A DNA stretch of 64,000 nucleotides from Mortierella alpina (taxonomy: Eukaryota; Mortierellomycota; Mortierellomycetes; Mortierellales; Mortierellaceae): the NCBI GenBank assembly GCA_029449245.1, contig JANATF010000003.1, positions 3,348,001 to 3,412,000 of the forward strand, in the 5' to 3' direction. Position 1 is the stretch's first letter; each line of letters opens with the position of its first letter. The notes under the pieces are model-generated. The model did no database searches. It was given only the letters and a program-made list of their open reading frames with translations, and was not told the origin of the DNA. This document shows positions 11,237-24,500 of the stretch, piece after piece. The translations under genes and the position numbers were made by a program.

Positions 11237-14200
11237 TTATGCATAGTAGTATGGGCGGTCAAAGACGTGGAAGCGGTGGTTGCGGACGCCTTCCCCGTAG
11301 AACATGGAGGGGTACCTCAACCCCTTTGGGACCTGTTCTTCATCAATTTTCTCATAGCTCGCCTGTCTCTTGAAATCATCCAAATCCAGCCGGCGATGCT
11401 CACCTCTGGTTCCGCGTGCGGTTCTGTCCGCGTCTTCGAGCACCTGATACTTGCCAACCTGGATCTCTGTATCCGTGATCCCTCCATGAGAGATGCGTGC
11501 ATAGCCTGTCCGCTTCACGCCTCGGAATGCCAGGTATTGGCACCATCGATCCCAATCAGAGACCTCAATATCATGCATCCTTCCGCCATCCATCAAAAGT
11601 TCATAGATCTCTTCGCCCTTGCCGGGCTTGGTGACGACATATCCTAGGAACAAGAATGGGTTGTTGGACTCTCGCATGATGCGGCCCAACTCCGTCGTCT
11701 GAAGCTGCCGATCCAGTAGGTCTTCCTCTTGGCCATTATGGGACACAATCACATCAATTTCCTGACCATACACGTCCAATGTTGCATGGATCGCACAAGC
11801 AAGTTCTCCCTTTGGTGAAGGCAGTAAATGATGAGTCGATTGCTTGATCGGGAACTTTGAGAGCATGGTGCAACCCCATGTATGTTTGGTTGGACCAGGA
11901 CCATAATCAGCATACATGTTGAGATCCTCAGCCAAGAACTGGGTCAGGTCGCGATTGCCCATGATCATCCGTTGCAGATCTGACTCTAGCAGGCCAACGA
12001 TATCCAGTTCCAAGTCTCTGATCGCATCCCGCATCCGGACCTCGCTGTTGTACATGTCATTGTCGATAGCAAAGTGAATGGTCCAGATTCCTGCAGTGAT
12101 TAGTTTGTGTTCTGGGTGATAAGGCTGCGGGGCTGATGTCGGAATTCGTCTTAGACAGGTCAGGAGCGATGCGAGCACTAGGATCCCAAGACCTAGCTTG
12201 GTATACAATCGAGATAGCGAGAACGCTGATCGCTTGCGGGTTTCAAAGGCCAATGTCGATCGAATCCACTCTGTCGCTTTGGCATAGTTGTAGACGCCTG
12301 CTAATAGACATGCTTGCATAGCCATCAAGACCAAATCCGTCCGCTCTCTCATAATCTCTCCTCCAGGGACGAATGCATAAGCAACAACCCACACATGGGC
12401 CAAAGCCAAGAAGTTGTAGACCAGCATGGCGACCAGGAACGCGCGTCCAGGTGGCTGGCGGCTAAGCGCTCGAAAGAGCACTGGGAACAATGACAAGACA
12501 AAGACCGTGTAGACCATTCCTCCGAAAAACCCGACATCGCCCTCTACCAAATGCAACATCGTCAAGCCAACAGTTCCAATTGTGAACCAAAGGGTCGAGG
12601 TCACAAGCTGCCGCCTGGATGACAAGACAAGGCCCGCGGCCATGGCCAAGATCACCAAAAATCCACCAGGGACGGGATGTGGTCCAGTATGAGGGTATCC
12701 GCTTAACGACCAGCGACTAATAGTGGCCGCCTCAGTGTACATTGAATGCAGACAGAAAAGGTATCCTCCCGCGCCAACAGCAGCCAAGATCCAATTTTCA
12801 CCCTTCCTGGTGCTCTCGATCGTCCTGGGTTCTCGTTCGTACGGTTCCTCACGCGCCATGACCTGTATGCAGGCCAGAATGCCCAGTAACAAGCCCAGCA
12901 GATTCCTTCCACCGTTCGTCTCATTCATGATAGGCCAGATCGGGTTGTTCGCCCACCAGGCTTGCTTGACAACATTGTGAAGGATTAATCCTAGCGCCAG
13001 AGTCAACGCGCCGCGTTCAGCGCGTCCGTTTTGGTGCCGCTGTCCAAACAAAGTACATCCCCAAGTCATGAGTGAGAGAGACACGCCAACTGCGACTGCC
13101 ATCAATCGATAGGCAGGATCCAAGATCTTGTACGAAAAGATGCCGATCAGGGATAAGAGATGGAAAAGTCCCTTTGAGCGGTCTATCGTTTTGCGAACTG
13201 AGTTCACGCCCAAGAGCGCGACAGTGACATTGCAAAAGAGAAAAGCCTCATAGCCCGAAAGTCCCATATGCCACAGAGGAAAGTACCAGATCATCAAAGG
13301 CAGCGATGTGAACATGGACCAAAAGATAAATCCTAAAGGAAGAAAGGAAGGAGGGAAGACAGGAAGAGCAATGGATTCGGTTATTAACTTGTCTCTTGAG
13401 AAAAATAGTGATGAATATCAATTCCTCTCTACTTTGCACAACTCACCAAGGTACACATCCGCAGCATACGAGAGAGCGACTGCAGGCGTAATCTGGCTCA
13501 AGATGGAGCTAACTTTTGCGCCACCACCAAGCGTCTTGAGGTCTCCAAAGGCTATGGTGGGATCGTAGTATCCATGAACTCCGAGATCGACGACACGGAA
13601 TTCCAGCGTCTTAAAGTCGATCATGCACACAGCATCAAATGCCAGGTCAGAAATGATGAGCGACCATTCGAAAAAGGCGTAGTAGGTGTATGCTATTGAA
13701 ACATCGTTGACCGGCGAAACCGTCAATTGGGAGGTGTCTTAAGAAACCATATCCAACACTTGGAGATACTGCTTGTTCATTGGCCATTTAATCACTTACC
13801 GCCGGGGATGCTGTAGACTTTGTGCCGGATAAAGAAGTAGACCATGGGGATCAGCGCGCCAAAAAACGTGTACGCAAAAATGCGCCTGTATTTTTGAGCG
13901 AGGACATTCTGGGGCGCTGTAATGATAGTGCCAACGACATGAGGGACAGTGCAGAGCAAGTACACAGCCATTGCAAGATCGTGTATGACATGGTCATCCG
14001 TGGAGGTCACATACACCCAACCGCCACAGGCCACGGTCCTGATAACGTCGTTCGCCAACAAGACCTTTGCTAGCCCCGTTGATCCCTTGGTGGGAACATT
14101 GCGGACGATGATAAGGTACCAGAGATAGCACAAGATCAAACGAGGACCTATACACGTTTTAAGGTCGATTAAAGAGCAAGGCGTGCAGTATGCTTAGGTG

Positions 14201-15100
14201 GCGTCTTCGTTTTTAAGTTGTTAGCTATTGCAGTTGCCAGAAAGACGGCTGTTGCCTCGATGTACTCTTGGCTGTCGTACCTGAGGCTAAGGCAATGAGA
14301 ATCTGACATATGTTTCTCTCGGGATACCAATCTCCTGTGGTTGCACTAATGCTTGGGAACCATTCCTGAGTTTTTTTCGTGGGAGCACAAGAGACATCGG
14401 GTCAGTGGTTGAATGAATCAGTGTAAAAGCGGGAAAGATGAAAAATATAATGCGCAGTGTCTGGTAAACAAATAGACGAATCCTACTCACGTCTGGATAT
14501 CCGGCAACTCCATTGGTGACAATCTTGTAGTAGTGTGCGTGGCAACCGATGAGGAGAGCCAGCAAAAATGCCGCTATGATGGCGAGGAGTGCAGTTGGAT
14601 ACGGGTCTCTTACGATCAGAAAAAAAAGTCGATGTGGACGCTATGCCACCCTGGCGCCAGGTTATGTCCGCAATGTCCGTAAGTGTTGATCGAACGACCG
14701 AACGTAATAACAGTAATCAATGTTCCCCAAAGCAATAATACGACCAAAGGTGTCAACTCCATCCTCTTTCTCTCTGGTCCACCTGAGGGGTTTCCATGTC
14801 TGAAAGTGTTGATATTCGACGCTAAACTATCCTGGGGCACGGTTCCTGTATCCTGATTTTCAAGTTATTCAACTCCGTCAAACGGACCGGTACTTACAAG
14901 CACCAAGGACGGTGTGGGCTAGTGGTACAACAGTGCCTGAGGTCTAATTCAATACCATTGCGGGGATGAAGCGAGTCATTCAGCGACGACAATGTCTTCA
15001 TTCAGCATCGACAATCTCACAGTGTGTGCAGAGGCATGATGGTGTATGTATTCTGTACCTTGGAAAGCACGACCCCCTTCTTGTCTGTGAAGGACACCAT
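11237..15100 (-). CDS. CWH43: CWH43 homologue, GPI-anchor ceramide remodelling
   Basis: Seven exons on the minus strand: 15100-15059, 14943-14898, 14573-14491, 14365-14281, 14147-13800, 13737-13447 and 13332-11237, in frame, about 996 residues. The N-terminal half is a multi-spanning PGAP2/Frag1-like domain. It has the family pattern [25 protein letters not shown], then [20 protein letters not shown] across an exon junction. After further membrane segments the C-terminal third is a DNase I/endonuclease-exonuclease-phosphatase fold with [22 protein letters not shown] and [13 protein letters not shown]. In yeast Cwh43 exchanges the lipid of GPI anchors for ceramide in the ER, and a similar role is likely. 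The 42-nt first exon ([14 protein letters not shown]) is the least certain part; the 324-bp intron 2 is longer than the others. Confidence 0.9.
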
Positions 15101-15130
15101 GGTCAGAAAGAACAGGAAGGAGCGGGAGGC

Positions 15131-15142
15131 GGGGGGGGGGGG
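15131..15142. repeat. Poly-G tract (12 G)
   Basis: Homopolymer of G within a purine-rich stretch (about 15100-15240) that overlaps the 5' end of CWH43. Possible G-quadruplex former or sequencing-difficult tract; no role shown. Confidence 0.7.
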
Positions 15143-15559
15143 CAAAGGAAGAGAGAGCGATGGTGAGAAGGGGCGGGGGGGAAAGAACAGAGTGGAGAAC
15201 GAAAGAGAGAAAGGGATAGAAAGAGGAGCGGCCTAAAGAGAGGGCGCGAGAAATGGAGAAATTACACCCCTTCGACGCGATGCAGGTGTGAATCGACGTG
15301 GATTCAATTGCTGATCAATTCACGTCTCACACCATTTATCCATATTCACGCGTCTTTCTCCTTCCCCATGCGTTCATTGATATTCATTGATATTAATATG
15401 TATTGGTGTCGGGGGTATGTTCTTCAACTGGACGAGTATGTGTGTTACCCGAGTTGATCTCCTCGCGAGTAGTGGTGTTGAGCTGGATGGTGGCGATGAA
15501 TAGAAATGGAAAGTAAAGCAGGGAAAAGCAAAAAATACGGAATGGTAAGTGCTATCTAT

Positions 15560-17604
15560 TTACATGACGATGCAGGCCTTCTTGCTCTTGTCCTTCTTGG
15601 CCGCCTCAGCAGCAGCAGCAGCGGTAGGGGCAGGGGCAGGGGCAGAGGTAGCAGCGACGGGCTTGGCTTCCTCCTCAACAGCGGGAGCAGCGGGTGCGGC
15701 AACGGGTGCAGGTGCAGCCTCAACAGCAACTGGCTCAGCGGAGGGGGTCTCCTTAACCTCTTCGACGACTGGGGTAACGGTCTCCTGGACGGTCTGCTCA
15801 GCAGCAATGAGCGCTGCCTCGGCATTTGCGGTCGCCTTCAATTCCTCAGCCATCTTCTTGCCCACAACGTCAGCCTCAGCGGCAACACGGGCAGCCTCAG
15901 CATCGGCAGCGGCCTTCTCGGCAGCGACCTTTTCGTCAGCAAGACGCTTCTCCTCGGCGGCCTTGTCCTCAGCAGCCTTGAGTTCAGCAGCGACACGAGC
16001 GGCCTCATCCTCAGCAGCCTTTTTCACCTCAGCCTCGATGCGGGCAGCTTCCTCCTGAGCAGCCTTCAGTTCGGCATTGGCCTTCTCCTCAGCGGCCTTC
16101 TTGGTGGCTTCCTCCTCAGCAGCCTTCTTGGCAGCCTCCTCCTCAGCAGCAGCCTTCTCGGCAGCAGCCTTCTCAGCAGCGACGCGTGCCTCCTCCTCCT
16201 CGGCGGCCTTCTTAGCAGCTTCCTCCTCGGCGGCCTTCTTAGCAGCTTCCTCCTCGGCGGCCTTCTTAGCAGCCTCCTCCTCAGCAGCCTTCTTAGCAGC
16301 CTCCTCCTCAGCAGCCTTCTTAGCAGCCTCCTCCTCGGCGGCCTTCTTGGCAGCCTCCTCCTCAGCAGCAGCCTTCTCAGCAGCAGCCTTCTCAGCAGCG
16401 ACGCGTGCCTCCTCCTCCTCGGCGGCCTTCTTAGCAGCCTCCTCCTCAGCGGCCTTCTTGGCAGCCTCCTCCTCAGCAGCAGCCTTCTCAGCAGCGACGC
16501 GTGCCTCCTCCTCCTCGGCGGCCTTCTTAGCAGCCTCCTCCTCAGCAGCCTTCTTAGCAGCCTCCTCCTCAGCAGCCTTCTTGGCAGCCTCCTCCTCAGC
16601 AGCAGCCTTCTCGGCAGCAGCCTTCTCAGCAGCGACGCGTGCCTCCTCCTCCTCGGCGGCCTTCTTAGCAGCCTCCTCCTCAGCAGCAGCCTTCTCAGCA
16701 GCAGCCTTCTCAGCAGCAGCCTTCTCAGCAGCAGCCTTCTCAGCAGCGACGCGTGCCTCCTCCTCCTCGGCGGCCTTCTTAGCAGCCTCCTCCTCAGCAG
16801 CCTTCTTGGCAGCCTCCTCCTCAGCGGCCTTCTTAGCAGCCTCCTCCTCAGCAGCAGCCTTCTCAGCAGCGACGCGTACCTCCTCCTCCTCGGCGGCCTT
16901 CTTAGCAGCCTCTTCCTGCTCCTTCTTCTCCTGGGCCTCCTTGTCCTCCTGTTCCTGCTTCTTCTGCTCCTCCTCTACGGCGGCAGCAATAGCAGTCTCC
17001 TCGACGGCAACCTCGGGGATGGCGGGGACAACCTCCTCCTTGGGGACAACGACGGTTTGCTCTAAGGGTTTTGGAAGAAGAAAAAAACACGAGCGAATAA
17101 ACAAAAACAAAAAAAAAAAAAGGGTCAGTGGTCGTTCTTGACGATAGGGTTAATGTAGGGGTAAGGGAGGGCTCGCCGCCTCAGGTGTAGACGATACGAA
17201 AGCGACATCGAACACGCCAACGCCACACAAGTGAAGCCGTCCTTGCATAACGGGGTGGTTATGGTCTGTAGCCCTCGGGCGTTCGTGTTCAGAAAAGTGC
17301 GTTATATCGTTTTCTATTTCTCGTTCTTCTTTTCTTTCTTCTCTCTTCAACGATGCAAGAGCGAGGGTGTGTGTGTGAGTGAGAGAGTGAGAGCCGAGCG
17401 AGCAGGTCAAGAGGAGAAGGAATGTTCTCCGGTCAAAAGACGCGGATCCCATGCAAGTCCAATGTCAGGCACGCGATAGACGGAGCAAAAAGGGTGTTCG
17501 AGGAGGGACTGGCGCAGCGTGCGTGCAAGTGTGTAAAAAAAAATGAGAAGGACAGTAGAGAAGGAGAGACTGACAGAGGCACACATACCGGTGATATCGG
17601 ACAT
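15560..17604 (-). CDS. Ala/Glu/Lys helical-repeat protein with CaaX box
   Basis: Two exons, 17604-17589 (16 nt: MSDIT plus one base) and 17061-15560, give 505 residues starting [18 protein letters not shown]. Residues roughly 50-330 are tandem copies of short units such as AEEEAAKKA and AAEKAAAEE, predicted to form very long charged helix or coiled coil. A degenerate Ala/Glu/Lys region follows, then an Ala/Pro/Val-rich segment. The chain ends SKKACIVM: a basic patch and a CaaX box (Cys502), so prenylation (farnesylation from the final Met) and membrane tethering are predicted. I know no named family with this design. The first intron is 526 bp, long for this window, and may carry regulatory sequence. 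Open frames on the opposite strand here are by-products of the repeat. Confidence 0.83.
16080..16915. repeat. Coding tandem-repeat array (27-nt and related units)
   Basis: Near-identical units such as GCAGCCTCCTCCTCAGCAGC and variants, in multiples of 3, encode AEEEAAKKA-type repeats on the minus strand. A larger period is visible: the block [13 protein letters not shown] recurs about six times, separated by one to six of the short units. Unit number is likely to vary between strains and is prone to assembly error. Confidence 0.85.
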
Positions 17605-18509
17605 GACAATAACGTGGGTGTGTAAGAGTGAGTATGAGAATGTGTAGGGTTGCGATGGATGGATCAAGATTCAGAAAGAACGAAAAAAAAAAAGTGATCA
17701 GGAGGAGGAGGAGCGGTGGATATATATGTATGTTTTTTGTCGTTTCCAATTGAGTTCTGCAACAAAAAAGCACACTCCAATTTGCACACTCTTCATGTGC
17801 CAGCCCAGCTGCTGGCTACCCGCGGGACAAAATAGAAAGAGAGCGGGGTGACTGTGTCAGACAGAGGAAGAGAACAAAAGAGAAGGAAAAAGAAAACAAA
17901 GTCCGGGTTCCCAGGGCGTCATACAGTGTCCCCCGGACCCATCCTCAGGACAGGGCTCAGTACCTCATATCTCATGTATCTGGTGTCTTTTTATAGCGCT
18001 CATTCCTCCATGGCCAGGTTCTGGACAGCAGGGGCCTTTGGGAGCCCATGATATGGTCGCTGATTGCACAGTTGCACTGTCATCGACCTGCAAATTCCAG
18101 GGCTACTGCTGCACCGCTGGCTGTTTGCTGCAGTTGTACAGTCGCCGTACTGTGCATGTAGGGAATGGCACTGACCTCTCCCAGCACTAACTCTCCTCTC
18201 TGCTCCCGCATGATCCCTCCCCTGCCGCCCTCTCCTCTTGCTGCGTCCTCTTTCGCCCCCTCCTCCCTCCCTGTCAATCCTCAATTGCATAAAGAAACAC
18301 AGACAGCGGATCAAACAACACCGAACCAGCTGTTCTTGGCTTGTCCCGGCGGTTCAAGTAAAACATTCCGGTAGCACTATCGGTGTCGCTTCCCTCCCAG
18401 TGTCAGGCGTGCACATCAACCTCTTGCTGCTGCCATAAGGCGTCCGACTGGATCCATTTTTATTCATGTTACTTCGAGCTTTCCAAAGCCCTGTTCATGG
18501 TGTTTTTGA
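17605..18509. other. Intergenic between CaaX protein and giant protein
   Basis: About 900 bp, between the start of the CaaX gene and the stop of the 2385-residue gene, both on the minus strand. It should contain the CaaX promoter (AT-rich with A tracts near 17690 and a TATATATGTATG at about 17720) and the 3' UTR of the large gene. No gene seen. Confidence 0.55.
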
Positions 18510-21500
18510 TCACACCGGTGGTACAGGCAGGGTCTTGACAATACAGCCTTCCTTGCCTCCATCCACAAAGGCCACAAACCGCTTCACTTCCTTCAAACCA
18601 CCTCCGCCACTCCTTTGTCCAAAAGCTGATGGCTCGGCGACACTCGACGACACTGTCGCATACGCAAATCGGCCGACCAAGTCCGTGTAACCATCCTTCC
18701 AGAAGGTGGTAGTGCTTCCGGTCTTCATCTCTGCATACACTTTCACATACGCGCCGCGGATCGGCCTGCTCACTTGTTGATGGCAGCTGTTCTTGCCTTC
18801 TTGGCCATGGTGTGGATCTCCGGCCTTGGTCACCACTTTGATGATCCCCGAGAGTTCTTGACACTGCACTAAAATCGTCTGTGAGTAGTACGCCCGCCAT
18901 GTACGCGTCGCCGCTGGAGGGACTGTCGACAATGAGATCATCACGTTCGTGTTACGGTATTGCGGCAAGATTGGAACCTTCAACAATTCATCCTGCGATC
19001 CGTTGGAACCACGCTGCCGCTGCTGCTGCTGCTCGACAACATGTCTGTCGACGCCATTGGGCTTTACAAGGCGGTAGCTGCTGCTCACAGGTTCGGAGGT
19101 TCCTTTCATATTGGCAGCGCTATTGGCTGCGGTGTTGGTTTCGCTCTCGCCTTGCTCACTAAATGTGAGGGGCGAGTTGGAAAACATGGCCTCCGCATCG
19201 ATCGCATAGTACTCGATCACGATCTGCTCCACGCCGCGGTGTCGAACCGAAATCTCGCCATCAGAACCGATCGTGAAGTCTGCGGTGACGGGGACATGGT
19301 CGTCTCGGTCCTCAGCACCATCGTCCTCGTTGGACACCGCCACTCGGTCTGCATCTGTCATGATCACATCACCCCCCAGGGTTTCTACCATGCCACTGTC
19401 AGAAGTGGTGCTCTTGATCTCCTTGACATACTCCCGCATGTCCTTGAAGAGGCGGTTCCAACGCTCGACGGGATATTTTTGATATCTTTCCACAATCTGC
19501 TCCACACCCTCCAGATCAAGAATAAGATCAGCTGCAGACGAATCGACCTGGACTTCGACACAGAGACTAAGGTACGCTCGCAAATAGTCGTACTGGATCT
19601 GTTGGAACCCAAACTGATTCTCCAGTTGTTGTTCTTGGCCTTCCATTGACTGATCTTCAGTCCCAAAGCCAACATTGATCTCCCGCAGTAACGACGTCAG
19701 CTTCAAGAAGTAGTCCTTAGCCTCCAAGATCCTGTCCTGTGCCAGTAGATAGACAACCAGGACGAGCAGATCTGCCGGGTCGTGCTTGGGCTTTTGGCAT
19801 AGCAGGGACAAAAATTTGTCGTATTGAGCCTTGAAACGGTCATTAAGGATCGTCGCATGCCGTGTTGCCTTGTGGGCTATGACACAGAATAATATACATC
19901 AAGAAAAAAAAAGTTGAAAGAAGCGTTAGAATGTTCTGCTACATATAGATGATACAAAAACATCGAGGGCACTAAAGTTGCATAGGTTACCTCGTGCATT
20001 GATCAGCGGAAAGTACTCCAGGTAGTGGAACGCGCTGGCAGCCCCGGACTCATAACGATTCCGAGGTCTACGAACCAACAGTGGCGACGTGAACCAATCC
20101 CCCACCTGGGTCGCAATAGCCTGGTGTCCAATATACTCTCTCAAGAGTTCATCCTCGTCCTTCAATGCCAGGCTCACGCTCCAGATCCTTGGGTTGAATT
20201 CATGCCGGTCTCTTAGTACGGTGGTGACCTTCCTTAACAATTCCCGGTCCTTGTAAAGTCTTGGAATCAAGAGCTCGACATCGATGCCTTCAAGAGGATC
20301 TGTCTTGAGTTTACTGAGAGTAGCACTCTCATCACCATACCGGAGAACGTGTTTCCAAGTTGTGGTGTCAATCTCGTCCTCAGCATGTCCTGGTTCTGAA
20401 TCACGGAGCTTGAGGGCTAAGGGTTCAGCGAACGCAACAATGTCCTCGTAGTCCGAGACATGAACTGGGTAATGTAAAAAGTCGCCTGCCTCTGGGAAGT
20501 AAAAGTGGTATTCGTATTGGAATGTACCATGCGCCTCCAAAGTTATGTCTTGTCCGACCTCGAGTGGCCTGTTGATGGAGATGGATCCTTGGGGTAGTTG
20601 GATCTCAACATGAAGTTTCATAGGGTTCGAGGTGGCATCTGGAGGGAGGAAGCAAAAATTGTCAGAATTGAAATTAGCAAAGATCGTGAGGCGACCAGGG
20701 TGCGTTCAGTGACTATTTGCAGGCAAAGGGAACCTACTCATCAAGACGACATGGGCTCCATAAGATATCACTGGGCGCAAAACGGCGCCTGGACGTATGT
20801 ATTTTCGCACATTTGTCATCAACTTGGGATCCATCTCCGTCTTGTCTAGAAGTTCAAAGTAGCGCTGAGTAGCAAGGACCGCCCCGGTGATAGGCGCCCT
20901 TTGCAGCTCCTATGGATGGGTTATATCGATGTTGTTAGTGCTGCTTTTCAGGACGAGCGAACGAGAATCGTTTTTTGGGTACCAATAACCTCTTTTATTT
21001 CACTTACCTTGGTTGAAGAGTGAAACACAATCGCTGGTGATGCCGAAGTCACCACTAGGTTACTATCGACAGTACGCTTGACGGAGGCTTCCCGTGGGGC
21101 GAATTGTACGTCCATTAACGCGATAGTTGCCATGGCATTGGTGAATGTTGTAGTGTTGGTTACAAAGTTCTAAATATTCATGTCAACAAAATATGTTAGT
21201 TCTTGCTTTGCTGCCCCCAGACCCCACGATCATCTTAAAGTCTTTATCTCATTTTTACCTGTGACAGGAAGGATCTTCCTCGCGACTCGTCCCAATCAAC
21301 AAAGTCCAGCCAGAATGCATTCACATCCATCGTATCACTCTCGGCATCAATATCTTGTCGTCCCCAGTAGTACGTCTCAGCCATCTCTTTTGTCAAATCC
21401 ACTGGTTTGAACTGCCTCTGTAGCATTTTTGACGACCGCTCCCTGGCCGCACGGTGATCAACTGGAGCCTGAGGCGCAGAGCCAAACAATAGCGTACGCT

Positions 21501-24500
21501 GCTGCTGCTGCTGCTGTGGCTGCCCAAATAAGGAGGGAGGAGGGGGCGGGGCTGGAGTGGGAGCAGAAGCCATCGGGACTGGAGCAGATCCAAAACCTAA
21601 CGACCCTGGAAGACTCCCAAAACCTGAAAAGCTTGACGACGGTTGATTGCCGCCTCCGAACAGATCAAGGGACACATTCCTGTCGACCTCCTCCCAATCT
21701 GACTCATAAGAGACGATGTCATCATGGTCTTGGACAACATCATCCTCGTCATCCTCGTCGATTTCCGCGTCCACGTCGTTTTCGCTACTACAAAATTAGA
21801 GGGTTAGATCTGTGTGTTGACAAGGACACTAATACTTTCTGGTGAGAAAACTTCAAAAAAACAATCATTAGCGCGCAAATGCCTTTTTACCTCTTGTTAG
21901 AGGACTCTGATCCAATTTCTTGCAGCGCACCCGAGTTCATAACGGTCCTAAACAGCTTGATATCACGGGCCACCTTGGTGTTGCGCACTCTGCTTCTGAT
22001 CCACTTGGACACAGAAGGTCGAAGCCGTGGAACACGTTGCGCAAGCAGACATTTCTCCATGCATGTCAAAAGACTGAACTCTCGGAGGGTTGTATAATGC
22101 TCTAGAGAAGCACCAATCAAGTAGTCGTCCATGAACGATTTGACCAGTTTGTTCTACATAATCAATGATGTAAGTACAGATTAGTCATCTTAGAAATAAA
22201 GAATGCTATCAAAGCAGGAAAAAAGATGTACCCTGGTCGCGACTGCATGCGCAAAAAATGCAATAGAGGTACCTTGATGAAGGGAGCTACAACGGCATCA
22301 AAGTACTGGCGATCCTTCTTGTACAGGAATAGATTCAGCTCGTGGCAATTCCACTTTGAAAACCTGTCATTCTTGGCCGAGGGTGAGAGTCGATGCCAGT
22401 CCACAGTAAATCCAAACTTGCGCAGGTGTTGCTTATGGGTGGCCGTCTTGAGTAAGGTCATCATCAGGTCATACAACTGACCGACCGCACTGATGATCCG
22501 CACTGCCGATGCTGAACTTCCGTTGGAGGCCAACGTAATCGATCTCGGTTCAGGAGAAGAGTCATTCATTCCTGCGGTCAGTGTCGGGTCCAAGTTAATG
22601 CCGGACCGCTCGCCAATGTAGTGCTTGTCGTATTCCAGTGCGCTTCTGAAGCGGAGGTCCCGCTTTTCGAAATCCGACTTGACCCTGCTAGGTACCACGA
22701 GCGAAAGCTGCAGTCCTTGACTATTGTCGGTGACGCAGATCTGCAGATAGCTAGCTTCCTTGAACGCAGCATATGGTAGTTTCAGCAGGCCCGTCGACTG
22801 ATCAGGAACGAGGTTAGCCAGAACGGCGCTTGGATGGACCATAAATGCGAGAGGTGGGGGGCCGCCCGGTGGTAATATTTTGCGGTGGCGCTTGGCTCCA
22901 CCTAAACCCAAGCCTCGGCCGCCAAAGCCAAAAAGCGAGCCATCGCACATGTTGCTGGCCGAGGTAACACCATCGTCTGCCTCTAACTCTTCCTGCTTGG
23001 ACATGGTGGTGTCGCCCACGCTCTAAAATTTCGAGTAAAGATATAGTTTTATCGTTAGGCCAAGGCGTTCATAAGAGCCTGGAGAGTTGCGCGTGAGACC
23101 TCCATTTTCAATACTTACCCAAGGGGTGAGCAAGACACTCGGCTTCGCTAACAGATTGCCGGCCCAGTGAGTGGTCTGGGCTTTCCTGTTCAACACATAC
23201 TGATACTCTTCGCCCAAGACGCGACCGGTACGATACGCTGTCGTCGTCATTTCGCCTTTCAGCATTGACCAGGGGGTCTCCGGACTCTGCACGATCAAAT
23301 CCTCAAACATAGGTTTTTGGGGTACAAACTTTGTCGCAGCGATACAGACCCTCGTCGCAGTCGTCCAGTTGCGGAGTTGAATATCCACGGTCTGATTCTC
23401 ATCATTGGCTACAGCTGTCTGCACATATAATGGGTGCATTGCGCTGTCAAGCACTTGCAGCATTGGGTTGGAGTGGATAGCGTAGTCCTCGAGCCCCGCA
23501 ATCCTCTGACTGGTTGTGGGTTTGCCAGCGATGACGAGGTTGATCCTGACTTCAGCAAGCCTCAGTACATAATATCCTGGCTCCAGGTCTGTGATGCAAA
23601 GAAGGCCGTCGTGGAGTTTGGCATGCCGCGTGCAGTCCTTGATTAGGGGCTGGTTAAACCCTGGGGAACGCTGGAATAAGGCAACTGTCCGAACGAACCT
23701 GATGTCCTCTCTGGACAAGGCCAATTGAACAGGTTCTCCAGCGACCCCATGGATCGTGCTCGGGTAAGATTGTCGGTCCTGTTCCAACAAACTCCAACTT
23801 ATATTAGTAGTGGAGCAATTGATCTCTGAGACGTCAGTCAAGGATCCCAGATCAACGAGGCCATTTTTGTTGGAGCGCAGTTGGAAGTCGAAAGAATCGG
23901 CCCACAGCGGGTGAGTAATTTCAATGGACAACGGAATGTTAGGCCGTTCCTCGCCTACCAGAAGAAAAAAAATTGTTGGCGATCAAAAAGCGCTCAGCAT
24001 TAGAAAGTTGGTTGCCTTCAAAACCACCCATGCAATTTGAATGGATATATCGCTCGTAGCATCACCCACCATTCTTTCCCAGTACGAGGATTTGGTAACC
24101 GTGAGTGGTCTTTTGAAGGGCCGTGTTTATCTCGCCATGGATCTGCACTGTTTGCTCACGGTTATTCGCCTTGACTCGCACATCTTTGTCCGTCTCGTTG
24201 CTATTGAAGCAATTTGAGCTATTAAGGTCTTCCAAGTAATTGCAGTAAGCACACAGTTATGAGCCTTGGTCTTACCTTTCGACATTATATTCTTTGCTGG
24301 CTGTCACTTCTTGAAAGTTGCCAGTGGCAAGTTCCTTGATTTTGGCAGACAGCGTCACTTCGAGTGTCGCAAAGTTTTCAGGAACCTGAAAGCTGTACTC
24401 TGACCAGTCTGCATCATAAATCTTAAAGTCCGATTTTGTAGTCGTTGTGCTGATATTATTGGTGTCGCAGGACTCCACCTCAAGCTCCACATGATCGAGC

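Noticed and set aside
10945-11262. 105-codon minus frame as a complete gene
   Set aside because: Its last part is the LINE A tail and 3' UTR read in reverse; only about 60 codons belong to the original target ORF.
15506-17141. Long plus-strand open frames (519 and 354 codons) rich in Leu/Ser or Ala/Ser
   Set aside because: They are antisense shadows of the repetitive minus-strand CaaX gene; codon-periodic repeats keep several frames open. They have no non-repetitive domain.
22162-23019. A separate gene starting at an internal ATG (MGDTTMSKQEEL)
   Set aside because: The upstream exon splices in frame (TPW to SVGDTTM) and the whole reads as one protein, so I treated it as exon 10 of the giant gene.
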